Shown here one piece after another: positions 25,235-33,100 of a stretch of DNA of 64,000 bases. The stretch lies in contig NZ_VFNL01000001.1 in NCBI RefSeq assembly GCF_006715565.1, positions 806,001-870,000 on the forward strand. Direction: 5' to 3'. A program made the translations under genes and the position numbers. The notes beneath the pieces are model-generated. The model had not been told where the DNA came from. It did not search any database and saw only the letters and a program-made list of their open reading frames with translations. How positions within the stretch are numbered: position 1 is the stretch's first letter; every line of letters starts with the position of its first letter. The stretch is from Microbacterium sp. SLBN-154 (lineage in GTDB: Bacteria > Actinomycetota > Actinomycetes > Actinomycetales > Microbacteriaceae).

Positions 25235-26312
25235 CGGGGGTACCTCCGCGTTCGAAGAACAGGCGGGCGACGGCCGGTGAGAGTCCCAGGAGGCGCCACA
25301 GGCGTTCGCGGTCGAGCGGGGCGACGACCTCGTCCAGGCGCTGCCATCCGCCGCCGTCGATCGAGCCGAGGGGGATCAGGGCGCCGGGGAGGCGCGGGCT
25401 GCCGACCGTGGTGCCGCCGACCTCGGCGGTCCATCCGGCGGCGTCGACGCCGAGGGCGCGGACCCCCGGAGGGCCGACGAGCAGCGCCAGGGGTTCGGGT
25501 GCGGGCGAGGCGGTGGCGCGGCGGGCCAGGTCGGGCGAGCCGATCGAGCCGAGCACCACGCCGATGAGCGGCATGCCGACCGTCGCCGCGGCCGCGAGCG
25601 ACCGGCGGGCGAGCCCGGCGAGATCGGCCGATGCCGCGTCATCCGCTCCGGCGACGTCTGCGACGACCCGCGTCGTCTCCTCCAGACCCTGACCGGTGCG
25701 GCTGATGTGCAGCGTGCCGACGAGGGGTCGGGAAGAAGCGGAGACGGCGATCCAGCGGCTGTCGTTCGGCATGCGCCGACGGGTGCGCTCGGTGAGATCG
25801 TCGCGGTCCCACGCTGCGAGCAGGGGTTCGAGGGCGCCCCAGTGCGTGGGCGGCGCCTGGGTGACGACCTCCGACACGGCGTCGAGGACGCCGCCGAGGC
25901 GTACGGGCCTGCTCACCCGGTGGCGCGTGGACACCGAGACGACGAGCTGCAGGCGGCTTCGGATCGTGGCGCGGAGGAAGGCCGGGTGCACGCGGGCAGG
26001 GTCGAGGGGGCCGCCCAGGGAGAGGGCGGCGTCGGGGGTGTCGAGGCGGGCGCCGGAGCGGGCGTCGTAGAAGCCGTCGGTGCGGGTGCGGATGATCCAG
26101 TGCCCCTGCGTCGACGACAGTGCTTCGGCCAGGGGCTCGGTCATCCGGGTGTGCTCGCCCGAGACCAGGAGCGGCCTGCGGCCTTCGGTGGCGGTGCGTC
26201 CGAGGAGGTCGCTGAGCCCCTGCGAGAGGCTCAGCACCTCGCTGTGGATCTCGGTGAGCACCCAGCCCTCGCCGGTCGCGTCGGCGAGGGGATGGTCGAT
26301 CGTCAGCGTCAT
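25227..26312 (-). CDS. DUF6177-like protein of the ESX operon
   Basis: A 361-residue soluble protein starting MTLTIDHPLADATGEGWVLT. It has no membrane helix or P-loop. The central HRVSRPVRLGGVLDAVSEVV and the GWTAEVGGTTVGSPR segment resemble a family found almost only beside actinobacterial ESX genes (I believe DUF6177), but the assignment is from memory. ATG 26312 overlaps the FHA gene stop (ATGA). Its place between FHA and EccD proteins suggests a cytosolic regulatory or substrate-handling component. Confidence 0.6.
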   Translation of the reverse strand: MTLTIDHPLADATGEGWVLTEIHSEVLSLSQGLSDLLGRTATEGRRPLLVSGEHTRMTEPLAEALSSTQGHWIIRTRTDGFYDARSGARLDTPDAALSLGGPLDPARVHPAFLRATIRSRLQLVVSVSTRHRVSRPVRLGGVLDAVSEVVTQAPPTHWGALEPLLAAWDRDDLTERTRRRMPNDSRWIAVSASSRPLVGTLHISRTGQGLEETTRVVADVAGADDAASADLAGLARRSLAAAATVGMPLIGVVLGSIGSPDLARRATASPAPEPLALLVGPPGVRALGVDAAGWTAEVGGTTVGSPRLPGALIPLGSIDGGGWQRLDEVVAPLDRERLWRLLGLSPAVARLFFERGGTPDA

Positions 26313-27082
26313 CGCGCCTCCGTCACCGAGAGGCTCCGGTCGCCGAGGTCGATCTCGGCGGGGAGCGGGAGCGGGGTGCGCTGGTGGGCGATCAGCGGAT
26401 GCCGGTTGCCGGCCGTGCGGATGAAGGTGCCGTTGGTGGAACCGAGGTCGGTGACCCACAGGCGTGCGCCGTCCCACTCCAGGCGGGCGTGCGACTTCGA
26501 CAGCGAGCGCGAGAGGTCGGGCCATTGGAACGCTTCGGCGGGCGCATCGGCGGGAGCGGTGGGCGTGCGCCCCAGGATGAGCGCTGATTCGAGGGAGAGG
26601 CGCTCGCCGGAGTCGAGGCGCACGAGCGGCACGCCCCCGCGCGCGGCGGATCGGGGCCGGGGCGCCGGTGCCGGCGCCTGGGGGAAGGTGACGGGAGCCA
26701 GAGCGGGCGCGAACGGGTCGCGGCCCCGACGGAGGTCGAAGGTCTCGAGCTGTCCGCGCAGCAGCGCCGGCAGGAACGAGCCGCCTGCGGCCGCGCCCGT
26801 GGACGCCTTGACGGTGCGCAGCCCGACGGCCAGGCCGCCGAGGGCGCGGCCGCTGCGAGCAAACTGCCAGGCCGTGACGGCGACGAGGATCGCGGTGATG
26901 ACGACAAGCGCGGTGCCGAGGGCCGGGGCTCCCGTGACGAAAGCGAGGATGCCGCCGATCGCGGCCACCAGGGGAGCGGCGAGGTCGATGAAGATCGCCC
27001 CGGCGAGCTGGCCGGCGCGAGCGCGGGCGGTGAGCACGAGGGGGTCGACGTCGGCCAAGCGCAGCGAATCCTGTGTGGTCAT
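26309..27082 (-). CDS. RDD/FHA domain membrane protein, first gene of the ESX operon
   Basis: A 257-residue protein. Its N-terminal RDD-like membrane domain has about two or three helices at residues 25-75. A proline-rich linker (about 125-150) is followed by a C-terminal FHA domain with its phosphothreonine-binding signatures: ILGRTPTAP, SRSLSKSHARLEWDG and LGSTNGTFI. FHA proteins in ESX loci recruit phosphorylated partners, implying Ser/Thr kinase control. ATG 27082 is the first methionine before recognisable sequence. A TAGGAT hexamer about 40 bases upstream is a likely promoter element. Confidence 0.82.
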   Translation of the reverse strand: MTTQDSLRLADVDPLVLTARARAGQLAGAIFIDLAAPLVAAIGGILAFVTGAPALGTALVVITAILVAVTAWQFARSGRALGGLAVGLRTVKASTGAAAGGSFLPALLRGQLETFDLRRGRDPFAPALAPVTFPQAPAPAPRPRSAARGGVPLVRLDSGERLSLESALILGRTPTAPADAPAEAFQWPDLSRSLSKSHARLEWDGARLWVTDLGSTNGTFIRTAGNRHPLIAHQRTPLPLPAEIDLGDRSLSVTEAR

Positions 27083-27120
27083 CCTGTTCTTGCGTTCTTC
27101 CCGTTCCGGCGAACCCTCCG

Positions 27121-27126
27121 ATCCTA
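27121..27126 (-). promoter_or_regulatory. Candidate -10 element of the ESX secretion operon
   Basis: TAGGAT on the minus strand lies 38 bases before the FHA start codon, in the 92-base gap that separates the toxin/immunity array from the secretion operon. No clear -35 element. Confidence 0.35.
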
Positions 27127-27174
27127 GTCGGGGCTTACCTGTCGCTCCCTGTCCGGCCACCGCCGCGGCCGCCG

Positions 27175-27483
27175 TCAGGATGACTCCCGCTCCCTCAGCC
27201 TCGCGAGCTGAACTCCGGCTGGTTCCGCGGTGCCCAATCGGAAAGGTGCTGAGCCGTCCTTGGGTATCGCGAAGGGGCCGTTGCCGGCGAGCGCCTGCAT
27301 GACGTCTCCGTCCTCCATGAAGGCCCGGCTCTGATACCCCTGCACCCACCAGCGTCCGTGGTCCTCGGGTTGTCCGACGAGGACGCACGGAATTCCGCCG
27401 CGCTGCTCTGCCTCGGCCAGCATCCGAAGAGCGATACGGCGTGCGTCGGCTGCGCCGACGACATCCCCCGCGGGCGTGTTCAC
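27175..27483 (-). CDS. Imm35-like immunity protein (paralogue 1)
   Basis: A 102-residue protein: AADARRIALRMLAEAE helix, a strand pair with CVLVGQPEDHGRWWVQGYQSRAF, and the family hallmark ALAGNGPFAIPKDGSAPFRL. This matches the YrhB/Imm35 pattern (W-V/F-x-Y..., GNGPI-x-V-x-K). Members are immunity proteins of polymorphic toxins. GTG 27483 overlaps the stop of the upstream TNT-like gene (GTGA), so the two form a pair. It is a close paralogue of the broken gene at 29382-29681 and more distant from 28611-28922. Confidence 0.7.
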   Translation of the reverse strand: MNTPAGDVVGAADARRIALRMLAEAEQRGGIPCVLVGQPEDHGRWWVQGYQSRAFMEDGDVMQALAGNGPFAIPKDGSAPFRLGTAEPAGVQLARLRERESS

Positions 27484-28109
27484 GGGGTCGCGATCCGCCG
27501 CAGCTGTCCTTCTCGCACGAGGTCGCGGATGCCCATGGAGGGATCCTGGACCGCGAATCGGATGCCGCCCCCTTCTCGCCCGAACCACGGCGGCGTGACG
27601 GTGGCGGCGACCCGGATGGGAGCCGTCGTGAGGAACGACTGGAGGGGCTGATCCAGGGCGGTCACCGGTAGCGAACGCGCCTCGAACGACGTGCCGGTCG
27701 GGTAGAGGAGGAACCCGTCGAGGGCTCCGATCCGATCGACCAGCAGACCGGCGGGCAGGTCGATCACGGTGTCCTTCACGCCGCGAGCGGCGAGATCCAT
27801 CACATGCGGGGCGGCCCACGTGAGAAGCCGTTCCCGCTCGCTGTCGGGCAGTCCCTGCGGCTCGGGAAGCGGCGACAGGGCGTACTGGAACAGCGCGGTG
27901 ACGATCTCCGCCGCCGATGGGCGCCGCAGCAGGACGCGCGACGTTCCGTAGTCGACGGTGGCGAGGGTCCACCGGTCACCGGCGTCGGCGACGACCAGTG
28001 CCCCTTCCCACGGCACCCCGTCATCCGCGGGGAGGAGGACAGCACGGTCGGCAACACCGTTCTCGCGCAGGGTGGTGCGAACGTCCGCCCAGGAGGTCTC
28101 GGGCGTCAT
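27480..28109 (-). CDS. TNT-domain-like protein with altered catalytic residues
   Basis: A 209-residue protein. The C-terminal half (about 113-206) follows the TNT (tuberculosis necrotizing toxin) pattern: LPAGLLVDRIGALDGFLLYPTGTSFEARSLP, PPWFGREGGGIRF and LVREGQL. The glutamine of the FGQPGGG block is replaced by Arg178 and no histidine is found where the NAD-binding His is expected. It may be inactive or changed in specificity. The N-terminal half has a WTLATVDYGTSRVLLRRPSAAE motif like small TNT-linked proteins. AGAGGAG precedes ATG 28109 by six bases. It is coupled to an Imm35-like gene. Confidence 0.65.
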   Translation of the reverse strand: MTPETSWADVRTTLRENGVADRAVLLPADDGVPWEGALVVADAGDRWTLATVDYGTSRVLLRRPSAAEIVTALFQYALSPLPEPQGLPDSERERLLTWAAPHVMDLAARGVKDTVIDLPAGLLVDRIGALDGFLLYPTGTSFEARSLPVTALDQPLQSFLTTAPIRVAATVTPPWFGREGGGIRFAVQDPSMGIRDLVREGQLRRIATP

Positions 28110-28177
28110 CGGTCTCCTCTTTCGTCGCAGGACATCGCCGACAAGCCTATGCACACGGCCGGAATGCCGTTCGCCGT

Positions 28178-28183
28178 CAGAAT
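28178..28183 (+). promoter_or_regulatory. -10-like hexamer, leaderless
   Basis: CAGAAT ends six bases before GTG 28190 and supports that start. Confidence 0.4.
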
Positions 28184-28189
28184 AGGAGT

Positions 28190-28621
28190 GTGGATGACGC
28201 TGGAATTCTCGCGCTGTGGGCTGACCGCCTGGGTTACCTCCCGATGACGGACGACGGGACGTTCCTGGTCGGGTGGGGCGATCTGGAGACGGCATTCGCC
28301 ATCCGAGAGGACAGCGAGGGGTTCACCGTCGAAAAGCAGAGTCGGGGTCAGTGGGCAACGCTCGGGCGCTTCTCGGCACGATCAGAAGCGGAGGCGTTCC
28401 TCGCCGTCTGCCTGGCATCGATCTGGCGCGCCGATCGTGGGCTCGGAGATGTCTTCCCCGCCGACCCCGCACCCGACACCACCGTCACCCGGACCGATCA
28501 GGGATACCACGTCGAAGCCCGAGGACACCACGCATCCTTCCGTCAACGCACGGACGCGAAACGCTACACCTACGTCGCCGGCCTCGGACTTCAGCGGGTC
28601 AACGACTTCCTCATGCAGTAG
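28190..28621 (+). CDS. Small putative immunity protein, the only plus-strand gene of the array
   Basis: A 143-residue protein starting VDDAGILALWADRLGYLP. It contains DGTFLVGWGDLETAFAI, GFTVEKQSRGQWATLGRFSARSEAEAFL and YTYVAGLGLQRVNDFL. The W..GY, F.I...GF.V...RG pattern recalls proteins that accompany TNT toxins (the IFT/Imm61 type), but this is weak, memory-based evidence. Its end overlaps that of the convergent Imm35-like gene by 11 bases. It faces the TNT-like gene across an 80-base divergent region, a natural place for a separately expressed antidote. Confidence 0.55.
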   Translation: MDDAGILALWADRLGYLPMTDDGTFLVGWGDLETAFAIREDSEGFTVEKQSRGQWATLGRFSARSEAEAFLAVCLASIWRADRGLGDVFPADPAPDTTVTRTDQGYHVEARGHHASFRQRTDAKRYTYVAGLGLQRVNDFLMQ

Positions 28622-28922
28622 ACGAGTCGGTCGGGGAGTCCTCCGAGGCCAGCGCTCGAATCTGTGTGTCCACGTCGCGAACCGAGGGAAGCGCGAACGG
28701 CGCCCCACCGTCTTTCGGCACGACGATCGGCGCGTTCCCGATCAGCATGGCGTCGACGTCGCCGCTCTCGACGTACCCTCGCCCCTGGGAGAAGAACACC
28801 CAGTACCGACCCGACTCGACCGGATCACCGAGGACGACGCGGTCGATACCGTCCTCGGCCGTCGACTGCTGGAGTGAGGCTTCGACGAGTCGGCGAGCTT
28901 CCTCAGCCATCCGCGCGCTCAC
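28611..28922 (-). CDS. Imm35-like immunity protein (paralogue 2)
   Basis: A 103-residue protein: an N-terminal helix MAEEARRLVEASLQQ, DRVVLGDPVESGRYWVFFSQGRGYVESGD, then IGNAPIVVPKDGGAPFALP, the Imm35/YrhB hallmark in slightly altered form (GNAPIVV). GTG 28922 makes GTGA with the stop of the upstream gene; ATG 28910 is an alternative start. It is divergent in sequence from paralogue 1, suggesting a different cognate toxin. Confidence 0.68.
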   Translation of the reverse strand: MSARMAEEARRLVEASLQQSTAEDGIDRVVLGDPVESGRYWVFFSQGRGYVESGDVDAMLIGNAPIVVPKDGGAPFALPSVRDVDTQIRALASEDSPTDSSTA

Positions 28923-29380
28923 GAGGCGGCGTCACTCGTCGGTACTGCACCGCCGAGCGCGCAATCCAGGACCTTGCCCTCGGCGACCGAGAGGTTCGAC
29001 ACCGTGTCGGTGCCGAACGGCGACGACACCTCCAGTGTCGGGTTCCGCCCCGCGTGCGGCACGACGGAGATCATCTCGTGCGCCCGCTCTGCACGAAAGT
29101 TCATGGGGTCGTCGGCAGTGATCGTCCATCCGGCGGCAGCGACCGCGTCTCGCACGCGACGGCCCAGCAGCTCGGTCAGCTCGGGCTCGAACGCGTCCGC
29201 GCCGGTCGCGAGAATCGCGTCCCGACGTCGGAACGCCTCGTCGCCGAACCAGCGCAAGACCTCGCCGTCATCGAGCTCACCGATCGGCCGGTCATGGGTT
29301 CGCAGCCACATTCCCGCCGCGGTCCACCACAGCTCGCTCACAGCCCACCGGCTGACGAGGATTCGCTCGTCTCGGTCCAC
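28919..29380 (-). CDS. Unknown protein of the toxin/immunity array
   Basis: A 153-residue protein beginning MDRDERILVSRWAVSELWWTA. No family is recognised. It has a Trp-rich N-terminal helix, a charged middle (FGDEAFRRRDAILATGADAFEPELTELLGRRV) and a beta-rich end with ISVVPHAGRNPTLEVSSPFG. It lacks a signal peptide or membrane helix. The GTG start lies close behind AGGAGAGG, and the end overlaps the following Imm35-like gene (GTGA). By position it could be an immunity protein or a small toxin remnant. Confidence 0.55.
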   Translation of the reverse strand: MDRDERILVSRWAVSELWWTAAGMWLRTHDRPIGELDDGEVLRWFGDEAFRRRDAILATGADAFEPELTELLGRRVRDAVAAAGWTITADDPMNFRAERAHEMISVVPHAGRNPTLEVSSPFGTDTVSNLSVAEGKVLDCALGGAVPTSDAAS

Positions 29381-29381
29381 C

Positions 29382-29681
29382 TCACACCTCTCCTCTTGCA
29401 GTCCTCAGCCGATTCATCTGCTCGTGCGCGGGCTCTGCGCTCGAGAGCCGGAAGGGCGTCGATCCATCCTTGGGGATGACGATCGGACCGTTGCCGGCCA
29501 GAGCTGCGTCCTCGTCCCCGTACTCGATAAGGGCCCGACTCTGAAAGGCCTACACCCACCAGCGCCCGTCGTCCTCCGGATCGCCGACGAGGACGCACGA
29601 AACCCCGCCGTGCTCCTCTGCGTCGGCGAGTAATCGGCGCGCGATACGCTGCGCCTCGGCCGCATCCATCTCAACAGCCAT
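29382..29681 (-). pseudogene. Imm35-like gene interrupted by one nonsense codon
   Basis: From ATG 29681 the frame encodes a close paralogue of the 27175-27483 protein (CVLVGDPEDDGRWWV, then a stop, then FQSRALIEYGD, ALAGNGPIVIPKDGSTPFRL, AEPAHEQMNRLR). The only defect is a TAG at 29550-29552, where the paralogue has CAG (Gln) in WWVQGYQSR. The rest of the frame is intact to TGA 29382-29384, so the lesion looks recent. It could also be a sequencing error, or two half proteins could be made. Confidence 0.75.
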
Positions 29682-29789
29682 GCTCAGTCGAGGTCAGGCG
29701 CCAGGGGAAAGGACGTCTTTCAGGAAGCGCAGCCCGCCCCGGTCGGCTCTGCGCTGCCCTTTGCCGACCGACCGCAGCCCCACTCGCTG

Positions 29790-30107
29790 TCAACCGTGAA
29801 ATCGGATGAATCCCCACCGCCACACGAGCGCTTCCACAGCACCATCCCCCAGCTCCGGAAGCGACTCCCGGTGCGCTTCCGTTGCGGCTCGTTTCACCTC
29901 GCTCGATGCCGGTCCGTCTACAACGATCTGATCGGACACCGCGAGCGCGCGTTTCACGTCGCGAAGCAGCTCGTCTCCGTGCTCCGAATCGAGTGCCAGA
30001 ACCGCTGCTTCATCGGCGGTGGGGATCTTGTGCGATCCGCGACCGACATAGGCCACGATGGCGTCGTCGAGAAGCGGGTTCGTGCCTCGATCAGCGTCGG
30101 TAGACAT
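29790..30107 (-). CDS. Presumed immunity protein of the 1026-residue exported toxin
   Basis: A 105-residue acidic protein starting MSTDADRGTNPLLDDAIVAY. No family is recognised. It has two helical parts (ELLRDVKRALAVSDQ and EVKRAATEAHRESLPELGDGAVEALVWRW). GGGGAGG precedes ATG 30107 by six bases, and the start lies 17 bases inside the 3' end of the toxin gene. In polymorphic toxin loci the gene directly after the toxin usually neutralises its C-terminal domain, so it is the best candidate antidote for the last toxin domain. Confidence 0.65.
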   Translation of the reverse strand: MSTDADRGTNPLLDDAIVAYVGRGSHKIPTADEAAVLALDSEHGDELLRDVKRALAVSDQIVVDGPASSEVKRAATEAHRESLPELGDGAVEALVWRWGFIRFHG

Positions 30108-33100
30108 ACAACACCTCCCCGGTTCGGGCGTCGATGACGGTCACAGAGGTCACGTCCGGATTCTGGATGAGCGTCGGAAATTCGACTTCGTTCCACACCG
30201 ATCCTTCGCGGACGTCGCCGAGATACGCACGCACGTCGCCTGACGCGTTTCTCGCGAGTGCTTCGGATACGGCGCGCCACGTGGCCCCGGTGGCGGGGTC
30301 GAACCAGTCGTCCGGCATGTCGTCGAGCAGGCCCTGCTTCTCCAACAATTGTTCGAGGGTCGAGCCGTGCGTCCGCGTCGTCAAGTCCGCGGCGCCGTTC
30401 ATCGCGGCGTCCGGGATCACGACGCCGTCCTCATCCAACACGCGGCCCGACCAGAACGTGGCGTTGTCCGGCCCTGTCGCCGGATCGAGCCTGCCGAGGA
30501 TGTTCTGGTCCGCCAGGGTGTAGTCGATGACTGCCGGCTGCGCGCTCCCCGTCGGGAAAGGACGGTACTCCGGATCGGGCACGGCCACCGACGTCTGCGA
30601 ACCCTCTCCGTCCCCTCCGCCGCCATCCGTGGCGGTTTCCGGCTCACGGAAGACGGTCGAGTCCGACTCGGCCATGAACGCGATCTCTGATGCCGGGTCG
30701 GCTGCTGCCGCAGCATCGCTGTCGCCCTCGCGCAAACCTGCCCCCGCGTCCACGCCGTCCGGCACCGTCGGGGTCGTCGACTCGATGATCCGGTAGTCGT
30801 TCGACAGCAGCTGCTCGACGCTCAGAACACCGTCGACGTCGTCGACGAACTGGAGCTGGATGCCGCCGCCCGGCTGACCGAACGCCGGAGCGACCTCGGA
30901 GACCTCGATGTGGACCCCGGGAGGAAGCTCATCGGTGAGGCGGAACACGTGGTACCCGGCGTTGAGGTTGCCGCCCGGCAACGCCCGCTGCTCGAACAGC
31001 ACACCCTCCGGCGAGAGGTAGGCGCCACCGCTCCCCCCGAAGCGGTCGATCGTGTCGCCGTAGTCGCGGTGGAACGCCTCCATGTCGGTGTACGACACCC
31101 GGGAACCCGGAACCGCCCCGTCGTTGCCGGGGTAGATGGGCCGGTTGTCCGGACCCATGTACCGCTCTTCCCACTCGGCGCGCGTGTACGGCTCCCCGTC
31201 CGAGCCGCGACCGTAGGGCGCCTCGGGGTCGGAGACGAGGTGCCGGATGTCCGCCGGCACCTCTGCCGGCGGCGCGTACTGGTCGGCCAGCGTGCCGTGA
31301 TCGGCGCGAGGCTCGCCGTACTGGGGATCGATGTCTCCCCCGCGGTGCTCTGGGCCCTGCGTCCAGCCGTCGCCTTCGCCGCCACGATCGACCGGTGGCG
31401 AACCGTCGCCCGGTCCTGAACCGTCGCCCGATCCTGCACCCCCTCCGCTGGGGGTGTTCGCGTCGCCGCCCGACCCGCCCGACCCGCCGGTCTCGGTGCG
31501 AACGGGCGCCTCGTCGACGATCGCGTTCACCGGGGCCGGACCGGTCTCGCCGCGCACGCCACCGGCGTTCACCAGTTCCGGCTCGCGCACGGGCGCGGAG
31601 ACGGATCCATCGGCGCCGCCGTCGCCGCCGCGCACGCCACCGCCTGCGGCGTTGTCGAACGAACCCGCCGGCATCTCGATCACACCGCCGGGGAACTCCA
31701 GCACCGGCGTGCCGGTCTCATCGACCCGGGCGAAGACGTTCTGCGGGTCGACACCGGCCTCGTCGAGGAGGCGCATCGCCGACGCCGAGTCGGTGGCGGT
31801 GTACACCTCGACGGGGCCGAGGTTCACGTCGACGGGCGCGTTGTCCAGGCGCCCGATGAGGTTGTCCAGGCTCCCGAGCCCGGCGCTTCCCAGGCGCATC
31901 GTGCCGTTCACGGCCCAGGCGGCCGGGTCGACGAAGTCGGCGACCCGCGCCATCCGAGAGAGGACGGATGCTGCCGTCGAGGCTGTCTTCACACCGGCGA
32001 CGGCCGCGCCGCCCACCGGGATGAGGGCGGTGCCGACGTTGAACACCGACTCGCCGAGCGCGGTGCCCGGGTCATCGGCCCACTTGTCCCAGGCGATGAG
32101 CGCCTTGCCGGTGTTGATCGCGGCCTCATCGGCCTGCGCCTTGAAGTCGCGCACCTCCTGCGGAAGGAACCCGTCGCCGCCGAACTGCTGCATGAGCGTG
32201 TCGGCGTGGAAGATGGGCGCGAGCACCCCGCCGTTGGCCATCCCGGCGAACAGCAGATTGCCGAGGTTCCCCCAGGCCGCGCCATAGGCGTCGCCCGAGA
32301 AGAAGTCGCCGGTCGCGGGGTTGTACCCGAGCACGAGGGTGCCGAGGCCCTCCACCGTGCCCCAGATGCCGCCGACGGCGATGCCCTCCCAGAGGAAGTC
32401 CTTGAAGACGAATTTCGCCGTCGCCTCACCGCAGCCCTCGGTGCGTTCGACCTCGGCTCCCCAGGGCATCTCGGTGCCCTCGGGGATCTCCTCGATGCCG
32501 TAGCCGAGGGCGTCGTCCTCCGACTGCGCGGCCCGGAGCGGATCGGCGCCGTAGAGCGCACGGATCTTGTTCGCGCAGTCGCGCTCGGCCTCCCACAGCA
32601 GCACCTGCTGCGCATTCACCTGAGCGATGAGGTCGTTGTTGCGGTCGACGTACTCCTGGACCTCGTGCCACTCCTTCGTGACGGTCCGGTACTGCTCCAC
32701 CGGCTCAGCAGAGCTCGTCGACCCGGCCGCTCCGTAGGCGTTCCACGAGCCCGAGTACGACGCCGCGGTCGTGCCGTAGGACCCGTACGCCGTGTAGGCG
32801 GGGTTCAGCTCCTGCACCTGGACGCCACCGGCGATCTCGGCGCGGAACGCCTGGGCGTCCAGCCGCAGCTGGTCGAGCGCTGCCTTGATCGGGCGCACCG
32901 CCTCGGCGAACCCGGTCAGCGCCTGCGAGACGACCGACAGGTTGTCGCCGACCTGGGTGGACTGCGTGTTCACCGGCTGCATCAGGTCGAGCACGATGCC
33001 CGACTCGGGCGCCTCGTACACCGCGGCCATCCCCTGCCACTTCGTGTGCACCGCGGCGCCGTGGTCGCGCACCTGACCGGAGACCGTGTTCACCGTGCCC

